DNA of 64,000 nucleotides from Inia geoffrensis (GCA_036417435.1 CM070907.1:58822001-58886000), one strand, 5' to 3'; counted from the stretch's first letter, positions 1 to 15,960 are shown. Made by a program: numbers and translations. Notes: generated by a model not told the origin, from the sequence alone.

Positions 1-1004
1 AAGTCTTATTGAGAATTCAAATGTTAGTTTGCATACTATACAACTTATGTATGATGCGTTGAGGATTATTCTGTACCTATTAATTTTTAAATGCTTAGGG
101 AAATGCACAAAAGGAGAAAATGCGGCCCCTGCCTTAATGGAAGACATGATTTTGAGAGAAAGACAGTATTTTTAAGTGAGACAAGATTTGCCTTTCTTAA
201 ACAGTCATGACATCATGTTGTTTTCCTGCTAAAAGACTTTTAACACCATATTGCTTTTAGGAAACAAATAAACTTTATGGAATGACTGGCAAAGCCTCTA
301 TGATCTAGCTCAGTTTTCCATCTAATCAGTTTCAACTTTCTCATCTCTTTCACAAATCTACCACCCCTTAGACTTGGCAGTCATTCCAACACCCACCATC
401 TCCTTTCATATTAACATGGCTTTGCACTTACGTTTTTCTTTCCTAGAAGATATCATCATTGATGTTTACACAGTGTATGATACATAGTTACCATACCATA
501 CAAAAGATTTCTAGAATTGCTTATTAATATTGCCCTGTTACTGTGTTATTTTAACCTTTGCCTATGCCAACAGACTGCAAGATAAATGGTAGAGTTTTTG
601 CCAACCTCACTTTTGTATCACCCCATAAAATCTAGTGGGGTTCCTGGTTAATTGAACAAAAGAAGGAAAATACACATATTCAAAACAATTAGGATAAAAT
701 GAAAAACAGAATTTAAAAATATATCATGTGGTAGGAAGAAAAGAGACTATGGACTGTGATTAAACTAGCAATACATTTTAGCTAAGGATGACTTCCAGGA
801 GGAGGTAAAATGTTTTATCTTAATGAACCTATGTCAAATTGCACATCCAGAAGCCAGTTCATGCTCTGGTGGCAGTACCTGCACCAACAACTCAAAAGCT
901 TGCATAACCATCAACCTTATTTGTAAGAAGAAAAACACAGGTATAGAATTAGGAAACTCACAACTGCTAATTGCATATGATGTATCTATATGTCATTAAG
1001 ATTT
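1..1004. other. AT-rich spacer, no gene seen
   Basis: All frames are broken by frequent stops. I see no splice-flanked exon candidate and no repeat I can name. This is probably intergenic or intronic DNA. Confidence 0.5.
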
Positions 1005-1140
1005 GGAACAATCCTATAAGATATGAACTTATATCCACTTTAATAGAGGAGTAATCAGAGTCTTCAAGAAGTAAATAAATTATACAATGCCATACTTTGA
1101 GTATCAAAGCTAGGATTCAGACCCAAGAGTATGCAGAAGC
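1005..1140 (-). repeat. MIR SINE fragment (old)
   Basis: The stretch reads like the reverse complement of a MIR core and tail. It has a 'ttaatagaggagtaatcagagt' type segment, then 'aggattcagacccaagagt' near the right end. It is strongly diverged, so the family call is tentative. Confidence 0.4.
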
Positions 1141-1989
1141 TCATGGTCTTTTCAATATATAACAATGTTATTCAGCTACTAAGAGAAAGAGAAGGAACAT
1201 AGCTTTCCCATGGTAGTGTGTTTTCTAGGAAAGGAAGAAAAACTTACTGAAACTACTATTCATTCACTTAAGCTTTTAGTAAAGCTACATCTTGGGGAGG
1301 TAATGGTAAGGATCAAAATAACACAAATATATAGCCTCTGTTCTTGTGCAGTTTGTGAGAAGCAGGCATAAATAAAACTCTACATAAATAAATGCAAAAT
1401 TACAACTGTGTTCAATGTGATTTAAAAAATAAAAGAGCTGTATAGTACTTTGAATTTCCTAGAACAGAGAGAACAGATCTGATCTTGTCTTTCCTTCTGA
1501 TGTGTTGAAAGAATGGTGATCTAAAAGAAAAGCTGGGATCCACAGGAATGTATGTGTTGGCAGAAGAGAGTACTCGGAAGGAAGAAATATTTCAGGCATA
1601 GGAAATAGCACAAACAAAAGCCTGGCAATGGGAAGGATGATATTATGTTTAGGAAACTGAGGAAAGAATATTGTACTCTACTTTTTGACCTAAGAGAACA
1701 TTATATAGAAGTCTTCTTACATTAAAATCTGGGAAAATAGGAAGATTTTGTGTCTACGAAACGTCACCTTTGACTTGAAATAAAGCATCAAGCCGGGCTT
1801 ATCAAATGTCTTTCCTTCTTTAACCGTCATGCTTTTCACCCCATGGTAGAGATTTTAAACACTTAAGCCACAAATGCTCAAGCTGCAGCATAGGATGGAC
1901 TTGCTTCAGGATAATCACTAGAAGGATTGTTATCAATTTCCTTAATAAACAAGTAGAGACTGTTCAGAAATCTGGGACATATAACAAGA
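1141..1989. other. Spacer, nothing recognised
   Basis: AT-rich sequence with short A-runs and no open frame of note. No named repeat was recognised. Confidence 0.45.
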
Positions 1990-2135
1990 ATAAGCTGAGT
2001 CTGGATTGTGCCTGATTTGGGCTCAAACCTATAACTTTACCAGCTAGGTCAGCTTGGGCAGTCAACAATTTATCTGAGCTTCAAGTTCTTTGTCTATAAA
2101 ATATTGTAATGAGTAAATAGGAGAAGAAACATAAA
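1990..2135 (+). repeat. MIR SINE fragment (old)
   Basis: The order of motifs follows MIR in sense orientation: 'gggctcaaacctataac', then 'ccagctaggtcagcttgggc', then 'ctgagcttcaagttctttgt' and an A/T-rich 'tataaaatattgtaatgag'. Divergence is high, and the ends are approximate. Confidence 0.5.
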
Positions 2136-3044
2136 GGTCTAAGCACATATTCAATACTTCACCCTTTCTTCCCCTTTCCCTTCCTTTATTCAATTCTATT
2201 TCATCTTCTTAGACTATGTGTACTGCTTTCAGTCTTCTGACAAAATGCCGTCTACCCACCTTCCCTTCACCTTTTTGGTTTAGTATCTTTTCTCTTTTAT
2301 TCCTGGTGATGAATTTAAAAAGACCTTGTTTTTATTACCTTCATGCTATATTGAATCCCAGAGAATGTTATTCTATCATAAGCCAGGACTAATCTCTTCC
2401 TTATTAAAATGATACTGTATACCATGCTGTATAATTACATTGCTTTCCATAGCACCAAAAAAGAATAATGAAAGAAAATGACATTTTTGTCCATTTCAAA
2501 GACAAAAGGTTTCCAGAAAACTGTGTTGAATCAATGATACTCACTTGAGAATGTGAAGTCCTTTGTATGGGGATGGAGTGAGTAAAAGCAATGGGCTACA
2601 TTTGCATTTGTCACACACAGTTTTGCTTATGTTGGGGTAATAGTTCATAAAGATATGTCTTTTTCTCCTCAATTTACAATAATCTCTATTTCATCAAAGT
2701 CACCACTTAGGTCCATGCTTTCTTTTAATTGTTTATCCATTATTAGCAGCACTACAAAGACAGCACTACAAAGCAGCACCTGGAAAGGCCAGGTGTCTTA
2801 GGGAATGTGCTTGGTGGTTAGTTAGAGATATTTTGCAATTCTTTGCTGAGCTTTTGTATTTGTGCTGGAAATAGCATCCCTGTTCTGGAAGAAAGTCCCT
2901 CATGTCTGTAGTCAACACTGCCTTCATGTTAATCCAAAGGCAGCAACCTAGCTCTCCCTCTGAATGTTTTTTTAAGAAACACAGCTATGAAAAAAGAAAG
3001 ACGGTCCCATCTCATTCTTTCTATATATGCAGTCAACACTCCAC
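2136..3044. other. Spacer with a short open frame of no evident meaning
   Basis: AT-rich sequence. A 93-codon open frame starts at 2902, but its product is low in recognisable features and its 3' half runs into an L2-like repeat. It looks like a chance frame. Confidence 0.45.
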
Positions 3045-3165
3045 TTTCTCCCACATAGTTATTTTCTTATCTATAACTCCCTCACTATTTGGTAAGCTCC
3101 TTGAATCAACAGACTTTATCTTGTCTACAATTGTATACCTAGCACTTAAGTGTCCAATAAATAGG
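3045..3165 (+). repeat. L2 LINE 3'-end fragment
   Basis: The block 'ctccttgaatcaacagactt' followed by 'cctagcacttaagtgtccaat' and 'aaatag' follows the order of an L2 3' end (release of quantity, category and 'sequence-last' motifs). The copy is short and diverged. Confidence 0.45.
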
Positions 3166-3304
3166 AGTTTAATTACAAAATAGGAAAAGATTGCTCCCTA
3201 CTTCAGTGCATCCACCATTTACTTGCAGTGGGTCTTAGGGTGTTTTAATTCATACAGCCTTTCACAGTATTTCTCACAGGAAGAAACAGAGAAAAAAAAA
3301 TTGC

Positions 3305-3490
3305 TTAGTAATTGGTATATGCTAGGTACCATGGTCTGCATTTTTCATACATTAACTCAATGTACACCACAACTATGGTAGTTAAGTATTTTCCACCTGC
3401 CTTGCCTTACAGAAAAGAAAACTAAGGCTCAGAGAAATTAAAAGACCTTATCAAAGCCACACAGCAAGAAGTGTCAGAGCATGAATTTGA
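3305..3490 (-). repeat. MIR SINE
   Basis: In reverse orientation the order of motifs matches MIR: 'tatgctaggtaccatggtct', 'cattaactcaatgtacacca', 'aagaaaactaaggctcagag', 'aaagccacacagcaagaagt' and 'gagcatgaatttgaa'. It is an ancient, tRNA-derived, L2-mobilised SINE. Confidence 0.7.
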
Positions 3491-3614
3491 AGACATGGCT
3501 AAGATGGGAAGAACTTGTATTTTGCCTTAAGGGGTGGGTGGAGGGGCTGATACTGGGAGGGGAAAGAAGAGAACAATGAGAAATAAAGAAAAGTGGTTTC
3601 AAGAATTCTGACAG

Positions 3615-3975
3615 AAAATGGTTATGAAGAACCTAAGGGCAGGACAGGAATAAAGATGCAGATGTAGAGAATGGACTAGAGGACATGGGGAGGGGGAAGG
3701 GTAAGCTGGGATGAAGTGAGGGAGTCGCATGGACTAATATATACTACCAAATATAAGATAGGTAGCTAGTGGGAAGCAGCCGCACAGCACAGGGAGATCA
3801 GCTGGGTGCTCTGTGACCACCTAGAGGGGTGGGATAGGGAGGGTGCGAGGGAGATCCAAGAGGGAGGGGATATAGGGATATATGTATATGTATAGCTGAT
3901 TCACTTCATTATAAAGCAGAAACTAACAGACCATTGTAAAAGCAATTATACTCCAATAAAGATGTTTAAAAAAAT
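3615..3975 (+). mobile_element. 5'-truncated L1, 3'UTR only
   Basis: About 360 bp nearly collinear with the 3'UTRs at 13135-13500 and 56461-56830: 'gaagaacctaagggcaggac', the G-rich purine tract near 3690-3712, 'gctagtgggaagcagccgca', 'aggggtgggatagggagggt' and the end 'ccaataaagatg' with a short A tail. Near-perfect 10-bp direct repeats flank it (3605-3614 'attctgacag' and 3976-3985 'attctaacag'), consistent with target-primed insertion and strong 5' truncation. It has no coding capacity. Confidence 0.9.
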
Positions 3976-3985
3976 ATTCTAACAG

Positions 3986-5082
3986 GAGGTATAAGTGAAT
4001 GGGATGATGTACTTTTTGAATAGTACACCTTCTTGAAAAAAGTCTCAGCAATTTGAATTTTAAATTATTGGACCTCTAAGTATACTTCGATTATCTGTAT
4101 ATCTAGTCTTGATCCTACTCTACATTTTCAATAGAATGATCTATAATGAGGCTAATGATAAAATAGTTGTTTTAAGAGGTGTTTATTATTAAATTCTTAT
4201 ATACCTTACACACTTAGGGTGGGAAAAATTAGCCTCATATGGTCCTATGCTACAATTGCTAGGTCTGTGATTTAGTGAGCCAAATAGCTTGGCATGGAGG
4301 ACCTGGGTTCCCTCTCGAGGCTGTTTTGAGGAAAATCAATCAGGCAGTGATGCAATTATAGCACCTGCAAATATTATTGTAACCTTTTCTACCCACTCTC
4401 TACCTCAGCTTGGGTTCCCAAGGAAGCCAAGTCTGAAATGAAACTTAGCATGCAGGGTGTTTATTTAGATATGCCCTTGGGAGCAACACCTGTGGAAGGG
4501 ATGGGTAGGAAGTGTTATTTGGCACAGGGAGAAGGCAAGCAGCCATATGGCCAACTACAGCCTCTGCACCCACACAGAGAGTTCTGGAGCTGGACTAGCC
4601 CCTCTGAATTGTCCCAAGGTGGGTAACGTACAGGCCTTTATACTCCTCAGCTGATTATTCACTCAGTGTGGGCCATGCCAGGAAAGGGCTTGACCTTGGG
4701 CGTGGCAGCTCTCTGCAGCCAAGGCAATCTCTGAAGGAGCTAACAGCTGAAGGCTCTAATAACTTTGCCCGACATCAGCAGCTGGGGGAACATGTTCCTC
4801 ATGGAAGAGGAATCTGAGTGGTACTGGAAGATACAGTGTCCACCACAGAGTCTAAATGATAAAATCCCCTACCAAGATGTCTTTACCAATGTAGCGATAT
4901 CCAACTACAGGAAGCCATCTCTTCCTGTGAACAAGAACAGGGGCTACACAGTATTTCCAGTTCTCTTGCATTTATTTATGAACTTTATATCCTGTTTACA
5001 GTTTTAATTTAGGTAGAACAAAGAGGGATTTTTTGTGAGCTTTAGGTTTTATTATAGATGAGCTTACAGACAGACTTTACAC
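3986..5082. other. Spacer; 4280-4800 is GC-richer and unassigned
   Basis: Most of the stretch is AT-rich. The part from about 4280 to 4800 is GC-richer, with open frames at 4438-4626 and 4765-5007. The texture resembles a decayed LTR or transcribed repeat, but I could not name a family, and neither frame shows a domain. Confidence 0.4.
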
Positions 5083-5462
5083 GGTATATTAGTCAGCTTA
5101 GGCTACCATAATAACATAAAAACAGACTGGGTGGCTTAAAAAACAAATGTATTTTCTCATAGTTTTGGGGGCTAGAAGTCCTAGATCAAGATTTGATTTC
5201 TGATGAAGGCTCTCTTCCTGGCTTTCAGATGGTTATCTTCTTTCTGTGTTCTCACATAGCCTTTCCTCTGTGCATGCATGGAGAGATAAAGACATCTCTG
5301 ATATCTCTTCCTCCTCTTATAAGAGTACCGCCTTATCAGGACAGGGCCCACCCTTATGACCTCATTTAACATTAATTACCTCCCTTATCTCCAAATATAG
5401 TCAGATTGGGGGGTTAGGGCTTCAACATATGATTTGTGGGGTGCACAATTCAGTTCATAAGA
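5083..5462 (-). repeat. MaLR-type solo LTR (MST/MLT1-like)
   Basis: The left end 'tattagtcagcttaggctac' followed by 'actgggtggcttaaaaaaca', then 'cttataagagtaccgcctta', 'cacccttatgacctcattta' and 'ggcttcaacatatgatttgt', follows the reverse-complement layout of MST/MLT1 LTRs of the non-coding ERVL-MaLR class. No internal retroviral region lies beside it, so it is a solo LTR. Ends are approximate and no clean TSD was read. Confidence 0.75.
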
Positions 5463-6009
5463 CAAGAGAGTTGAGAATTATATCTAATTCCAAGTGTTAT
5501 ACAAAATGAATGTTTCTTTGGTTATTTTCCTTCTTTGTAGAGACCTAGTAAATATTCTCTAAGGCTAATGGATAGTGCCTTAATTGCTGATTTTAATTGG
5601 TTTTCTTTTTTATTTAAATTTAGGCTTACTCTAAATTTATTCTTTTGTTATGTATCAGGGCTTTACGCGCCTAACTTCAAGAACCTTTCTTCTATAACTG
5701 CTCATTTAACCTGTATGTTGTTCTGCATATCCCTCAAATATCTGATCATTCTTTGGTATACAAATTGCATTAGAACTGAGATGTATACACCTATTTTCTC
5801 ACACATAAGTTGGGAAGAAAAACTGATGATGACTTAGGGAGAAAATTCTGCCATTTTAGATGTAATGAGTGAGCATTCAAATTATTTCATTACAGAAAGA
5901 TTTCATTCACTAGGAAGCCTTCCCTTTGACTTTGTAATTCTGTTCCAAAGTTTTTGCCTGTAAGAAATCACTATATATACATACACACATATATAGAGAG
6001 AGATAGAGG

Positions 6010-6049
<40 letters not shown>

Positions 6050-7204
6050 CACAAAAGGATGTCTGTTACTGCAATATTAATCAAATTGAAAAATTAGAAG
6101 CCATGTAATTGTCTAATAATAAAATTCTAGTAAAACAATTTATGATATAGCTGTTCAAACATAATATATAGCCACAAATTGCCTAGTAAATAATATTTAT
6201 GACAAGGACTACTTATCATAAAACTTATTTAGGTTTCAAAATAGTTTATATAAATATCTCTATATGAGTATGAGTATTTGTACATAGGAAAGTACAGAAT
6301 GGTATACAGCTAAATATTAATAGATGCTATCTCTGAGGGGCAGGAATATAGATAGTTTTTTTTTTAATTCTTGACATTTTATGTATTCCTATTCTTTTCA
6401 AATTTCCTGTAATTAAAATGCCTTAATTACGTAATCAAAACACACAGCAAATGTCAGTTTACATTTTGTCAAAAAATTATAAATTAGCACTCAATCTAAC
6501 AATACTAAAAGTAATGATAGCTAATATTGATTGCTTATGACATGCCTTTCACTGCCATAAGATCTCTACCTAAACTAATTCATATAACCCAAGAAATCAA
6601 AAGCAGCCATCCATGCATGATTTTCTGTATATTTCCTAAAAAACAAAACAAAAAATCCAGTTTTTCTACAGCTATTCTTTATTGTCAACTACAGATGAGC
6701 TACATTACAACTTTCTATTGAAAGACAGAACTGAAAAAACATTTTTAAAATAAAGAAGAATATATTAAACTTAGGAATTTATTCAAGTTGATACATGATG
6801 AAGAATGACTAAACGAAATAGAAATTGACATGAGAGAGCACATGACAGACTCTTAGGTCTGGAAGTCCATCCTTGGAGGATTAATCTAATTTTCTTGTTT
6901 ACAGATGAGGACAATCTTTTTCAGAGGGGAAAAAATTATATGTAAAGTCTCCCAGATTTAGAACTAGAACCCAAATCTCTACTCTCAGTTTACAGCTTGT
7001 CCACTCTAACAAATTATTTTCCATAATAGACCTCATTCCTTTATGATTATTTATATTGGAGGCAGAATTAGCCCATTTGAATTTTAACATTTCTCCTAGA
7101 GTACAAAATTCCTGAAAAGTGTTTAATCCTACTAGGCGGGGCCAGAATATATTCTAGATGAGAAAATACTGGTAAAGCATTTGAATTTTATTCAACTCTA
7201 TAAA
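5463..7204. other. AT-rich spacer with one CA microsatellite
   Basis: Apart from the dinucleotide repeat at 6013-6045, I see no gene or nameable repeat. The short frames here (5568-5837, 6527-6721) encode compositionally biased peptides without domains. Confidence 0.5.
6013..6045. repeat. (CA)n microsatellite
   Basis: An uninterrupted AC dinucleotide run of about 33 bp, preceded by a looser 'tatatatacatacacacata' stretch and an AGAG run. It is likely length-polymorphic. Confidence 0.95.
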
Positions 7205-7580
7205 GGAAACAGCAATATGAATGATTCTTAAAAACATTATGCTAAAAAAAATGCCTTACACAAAAGAATATATGTTACTCTGATGTGCTAGAAAAGGCAA
7301 AAACAAAAACAAAACAAAACAAACAAACAAAAAGAGAAAAAACAAATGGGAAGGAAAATCAGATCCATAGTTATGTCAGTTTGAAGGGGGGTGGGGGGAG
7401 GTGGGGGGTGGACTTTTGGGAAGAGGAATAAGGAGAATCTTTAAAGTGATGTTCCGTTTCTTGATTGAGCATTGGGTTATAGAGGAGTATGCATTGCATG
7501 TCTAACTCACTGAACGCATGCTTAAGATTTGTTTATTCCTAACATGTAAAATTTACCTAAAAGATAAAAAAAAAAAAATC
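7205..7580 (+). repeat. Old L1 (L1M-type) 3' end
   Basis: The order of motifs matches an old L1 3'UTR: 'attcttaaaaacattatgct', 'acacaaaagaatatatgtta', 'gctagaaaaggcaaaaac', a G-rich tract at 7385-7410, 'aaagtgatgttccgtttctt gattg' and a terminal 'aaaatttacctaaaagat' with an A tail. An A/C-rich expansion ('aaaacaaaacaaacaaacaa') interrupts it near 7296-7345. It predates the L1 at 7691. Confidence 0.65.
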
Positions 7581-8376
7581 ATGGACAAAAGTTGTGCTCT
7601 TATTGATATGCATGCCCAAGTACTTCAGAAGACATGTATGGCTGTCTACAATTTATTCTGAAATATAAAAGGAAAAAAAAAGTCCATGGACTTCCCAGAA
7701 CGTCTGCTGCCAGTGTCTTTGTCCCCCTGGTGAGCCACAGCCACCCCCTGTCTCTGAAAGAGTTGCCCAAACACATGGCCAAGAAGGATCTGCTCTGATG
7801 AGACGTGACTTAATGGCCAATGCAGCTTCCTCTGCTATTTTACTCCAGCGTAATCCGAAAGGAGCTCTTGGGGGCAGACGTGTGGATGAATGGCTCTTGG
7901 TGCTTCAGCCAGGAGTCAAGTCCTGTGCCTCTGAGGTGTGAGGGCTAAGTTCAGGACACTGATCCACAAGAGACGTCCCAGCTCTACGTAATATCAAACG
8001 GCGAAAATCTCCTAGGGATCTCCATCTTAACACCAGCACCCAGCTTCACTCAACTACCAGCAAACTACAGTGCTGGACACCCTATGCCAAACAACTAGCA
8101 AGACAGGAACACAACCCCACCCATTAGCAGAGAGGCTGCCTAAAATCATAATAAGTCCACAGACACCCCAAAACATACCAACAGACCTGGACCTGCCCAC
8201 AAGAAAAACAAGATACAGCCTCATCCACCAGAACACAGGCACTAGTCCCCTCAACCAGGAAGCCTACACAACCCACTGAACCAACTTTAGCCACTGGGGA
8301 CAGACACCAAAAACAATGGAAACTATAAACCTGCAGCCTGCAAACAGGAGACCCCAAGCACAGTAAGATAAACAAA

Positions 8377-9269
8377 ATGACATGACGGAAAAACACACAC
8401 CAGATGAAGGAGCAAGATAAAAAATCACCAGGCATAACAAATGAAGAGGAAATAAGCAGTCTACCTGAAAAAAAATTCAGAATAATGATACTAAAGATGA
8501 TCCAAAATCTTGGAAATAGAATACAGAAAATGCAAGAAACATTTAAAAAGGAACTAGAAGAACTAAAGATGAAACAAGCAACGATGAACAACACAATAAA
8601 TGAAATTGAAAATACTCTAGAGGGGATCAATAGCAGAATAACTGAGGCAGAAGAACGGATAGGTGACCTGGAAGATAAAAGAGTGGAAATAACTACTGTA
8701 GAGCAGAATAAAGAAAAAAAATGAAAAGAACTGAGGACAGTCTCAGAGACCTCTGGGCCAACACTAAGTGCACCAACATTCGAATCATAGGGGTTCCAGA
8801 AGAAAAAGAGAAAAAGAGAGGGACTGAGAAAATATTGGAAGAGATTATAGTTGAAAACTTCCCTAATATGGGAAAGGAAATAGTTAATCAAGTCCAGGAA
8901 GCACAGACAGTCCCACACAGGATAAATCCAAGGAGAAACATGCCAAGACACATATTAATCAAACTGTCAAAAATTAAATACAAAGAAAACATATTAAAAG
9001 CAGCAAGGGAAAAACAACAAATAACACACAAGGGAATCCCCATAAGGTTAACAGCTGATCTTTCAGCAGAAACGCTGCAAGCCAGAAGGGACTGGCAGGA
9101 CATATTTAAAGTGATGAAGGAGAAAAACCTATAACCAAGATTACTCTACCCAGCAAGAATCTCATTCAGATTTGATGGAGAAATTAAAATCTTTACAGAC
9201 AAGCAAAAGCTGAGACAGTTCAGCACCACCAAACCAGCTTTACAACAAATGCTAAAGGAACTTCTCTAG
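8377..9269 (+). pseudogene. L1 ORF1 (RNA-binding chaperone) pseudogene
   Basis: This is the counterpart of the ORF1 frame at 51678. The family protein is a trimeric RNA-binding chaperone with a coiled coil, an RRM and a C-terminal domain. Lesions relative to the sister copy: a TGA at the third codon (8383); a small in-frame deletion before the 'MQETF' segment; a 1-bp loss in the A-run near 8712-8720, which breaks the frame between the coiled coil and the RRM; and a CAA-to-TAA type stop at 9132-9134. The coiled-coil part is open from 8404 to 8724 and the RRM part from 8721 to 9134. The terminal 'LKELL' stop lies at 9267-9269. Not functional. Confidence 0.9.
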
Positions 9270-9327
9270 GCAAGAAACACAAGAGAACATAAAGACCTAC
9301 AATAACAAACCCAAAACAATTAGGAAA

Positions 9328-13130
<3,803 letters not shown>

Positions 13131-13530
13131 GAAAAAAAATGTCATGAAGAACCTAGGGGTAAGACAGGAATAAAGAGACAGACCTACTAGAGAATGGACC
13201 TGAGGACACAGGGAGGGGGAAGGGTAAGCTGTAACAAAGTGAGAGAGAGGCATGGACATGTATACACTACCAAACGTAAAATAGATGGCTAGTGGGAAGC
13301 AGCTGCATAGCACAGGGAGATCAACTCGGTGCTGTATGACCACCTAGAGGGGTGGGATAGGGAGGGTGGGAGGGAGGGAGATGCAAGAGGGAAGAGATAT
13401 GGGAACATATGTATATGTATAACTGATTCACTTTGTTATAAAGCAGAAACTAACACACCATTGTAAAGCAATCATACTCCAATAAAGATGTAAAAAAAAA
13501 AGAAAGAAAAGAAAAAAAAATGTCCATGGA

Positions 13531-13799
13531 ATGATGGGTGGACAGAGGGATGGCTAGATATTTAATAAAGCAAGCATAATAAAATGTTACTTGTAGAATA
13601 TAGATGGTGGTTCTTTGTAAAATTACTTCAACTTTTCTGTGTGCTTAACATTTTTCATTAGAAATCTTGGAGAGCAGGAGGCATGCAGAGTACAGTAGAA
13701 ATTCATTGAAGATTAAGGTTTCTACATTGGAGGACTGCCAGTTCGCTTTATAATTAAATGTGAATTTTATGTCTCCCATAGAGGATAGAGACACAGTCA
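13531..13799. other. Spacer, nothing recognised
   Basis: AT-rich flank downstream of the L1 TSD. No frames or repeats of note were seen. Confidence 0.45.
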
Positions 13800-13975
13800 C
13801 CTAGTTACTATATATTTATTGGGTGTTTGATACATATCAGTATCTGACGGTTAGTGGAAGGGAGAGTGGTAAGCAAAGCAGCCATGATCTCTGTTATCAA
13901 GGAGCTCAACATACACTAAGTATTTACAAGAGTGATGGGCATGATTATGGAGAAGGATAGGGTGCTATTTATTAT
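13800..13975 (+). repeat. Ancient interspersed repeat, family uncertain
   Basis: The run 'atatatttattgggtgtttg' followed by 'aagcaaagcagccatgatct' and 'caaggagctcaacatacact' has the layout of the common old mammalian repeat whose consensus reads roughly 'tattgagcacctactatgtg' then 'ggagcttaca'. Similar pieces lie at 15235, 19765 and 38815. I cannot place the family name with certainty. Confidence 0.5.
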
Positions 13976-15234
13976 GGCATATAACACTTTACACATTTAT
14001 TGACCATATTACACCATGGGATATACTGGGATACAGGAATAGTGCTCCAGTGGTGGTAATATAAGTAGTCACCAGTCTTTAAAGGAAGAAGTGATGATTT
14101 TTTCTGCTCCTGCCCATATGTCATACATCCCTGTGGGGGATATTTTCTTGTTTCTCCAAAGTTGCAACAAAATAATATCTTCAAAGGATGAATCCCCAAA
14201 GGTAAACTAAGTACCAATAAAGGTTATTCAGATCAAGACAGAGGTTTGTGAAATGAAAAGCAATCTGTCTTTAAAGGGGAATTGACGAAGGTTAATGTCA
14301 ATGTTAATGACAGAGCTGCTCAGGAAGGTTACCCCACAGCCTACAGCTGAGAAGCCACAGCGAGGATCTGAAAACTGGAAATTACACCTTGTATGACATG
14401 TCAGAGAATTTTAAAGTAATGATTATAGGAATTAGATATAGTTGTGAAAGTCCAAATCCTTGAAATTTATATCCAGAATATTCTACCTTATAAACACAGT
14501 ACGTGAAATGTTTGGCATTAATATGAGGGCAGCAAGTGAAAGGTAGTCAGTCAACCTTATTTAATTTGAGATGCATATATATTTTTCACAGAAATTTGTC
14601 TAATATGTATAAAACTATGGGACTTAAAAATCCTAAACCTCAGTTACCTCATCAGACAATTTAGGTTAATACTGTCTCACCTCCCATAGTTGACTTGAGT
14701 ATCAAATTGATGAACACATATGAGTAATTGCTAACTACATTCAAAATGCAAGATACTATTTTCAGTAAAATGTATTGGTTCTATAGAAGCCTTTCTTATT
14801 AGGTGTCAAAAAAAAACCATTTTGAATTTCTGCCTCTTTACCACCATGTATATAGGTTCTACATGTCCTTTTCACATCTTCATTAGGGAAGTGAAAGTTT
14901 ACTACTTTTTCACATTCAGTAAGAACTATTACTATGTTCTCCTTCAACGTACAGCTGTGTCATTGTGGGTGAAAGTCATTTTGAACTGTTTCCACCCTTT
15001 TCCTAAAAGTTACTTTAAATGTCTTCCAAGCCCTTTACTGCCTCCCCTGGTTTTGTATGAGCAACCAACAGGGTAAAAAAGGCACTACCAGTTCACTTGC
15101 AGATATGGAAATGCAGTGTCCTTAGATATTGTGATGTGGTTAGGCGGAGAGAGAGGGGGGTTAAGAATTGCTCCAGGGCTCTTCATTTGAGACCTGAGTC
15201 CCTGCTATCTTAATAGGAGTCAGTCTCCAGATGG
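13976..15234. other. AT-rich spacer, no gene seen
   Basis: Short frames only (14822-15076 +, 13972-14217 -), with no domains, no usable codon bias and no splice context. Confidence 0.45.
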
Positions 15235-15960
15235 AGAATGGCATTCATTCATACATTTATTCATTCAGTTATTCAGTCTTTCAATGACTTCTAGAAGGTG
15301 CCTCCTATATACCAGACCCTGTGATACAGGCTGTGGATACGAAGACACATTTGTAGAATCCACTGCAAACACTTTTTAGAGTTTGAAAAACATAGCTCAG
15401 ATTTCATCCTTTCCGAGAAAAATATCACTGAGAGATAAAAATAACAGATGAGCGTGGAGATAAAATATTTATTGTTATTAACATAAATAATAATACATAT
15501 TGATGGATTTTTGTCCTCTGCCATTTGGTCACTAGGCGTACTCATGTTCGATTGTATATAATGTTCAATAATAAAATGCCAAATAAAAACATGTGAATAG
15601 GGCTTCCCTGGTGGCGCAGCAGTTGAGTGTCCGCCTGCCGATGCAGGGGACACGGGTTCGTGCCCCCGTCCGGGAAGATCCCACATGCCGCGGAGCTGCT
15701 GGGCCCGTGAGCCATGGCCGCTGAGCCTGCGCGTCTGGAGCCTGTGCTCCGCAACGGGAGAGGCCACAACAGTGAGAGGCCCACGTACCACAAGAAACAA
15801 AAACAAAAACAAAAAAACAAAAACATGTGAATAAAAGATCCATCAAGCATGCATTTTCTATTGTGTAATGCTTATTTTGTCAGACTCTGGGAATGCAGAG
15901 ATGAATAAAACATAGCCCTTGTCATCCATGAGATTGTGATTTGATTGAGGAGAGTGACAT
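15235..15960 (+). repeat. Ancient interspersed repeat split by a SINE
   Basis: The left part at 15235-15365 ('tcattcatacatttattcat', 'gcctcctatataccagaccc') and the right part at 15857-15960 ('aatgcagagatgaataaaac', 'cccttgtcatccatgagatt') belong to the same repeat type as 13800-13975. Each part holds the beginning motif and the 'ggagctta'-like section, so this may be two overlapping copies. The CHR SINE at 15600 lies between them. Confidence 0.45.
15600..15818 (+). mobile_element. CHR-type SINE (short form)
   Basis: A tRNA-related head ('ggcttccctggtggcgcagc') carries an A-box-like TGGCGCAGNNGTTG and a B-box-like GGGTTCGTGCC, followed by the family body ('gatcccacatgccgcggagc') and a CA/A-rich tail. 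A perfect 15-bp TSD 'aaaaacatgtgaata' flanks it at 15585-15599 and 15819-15833. It is pol III-type, non-coding, and expected to be mobilised by L1 proteins. The tail is interrupted by C residues ('caaaaacaaaaac'). Confidence 0.95.

Noticed and set aside
5083..5462. Possible complete endogenous retrovirus around the LTR-like repeats (also 42124 and 62740)
   Set aside because: No second LTR, primer-binding site or gag/pol/env-like frame lies next to any of them. They are solo, long-decayed LTRs.
8124..8951. 275-codon minus-strand open frame
   Set aside because: It is antisense to the L1 5'UTR/ORF1. The same antisense openness recurs at 51566-52417 in the other L1. It reflects the A-rich, stop-poor complement of ORF1, not a gene.
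15600..15818. Possible tRNA gene (A-box and B-box like motifs)
   Set aside because: The motifs belong to the tRNA-derived head of a CHR SINE. No cloverleaf with an anticodon arm is formed, and the same head recurs in eight other copies.
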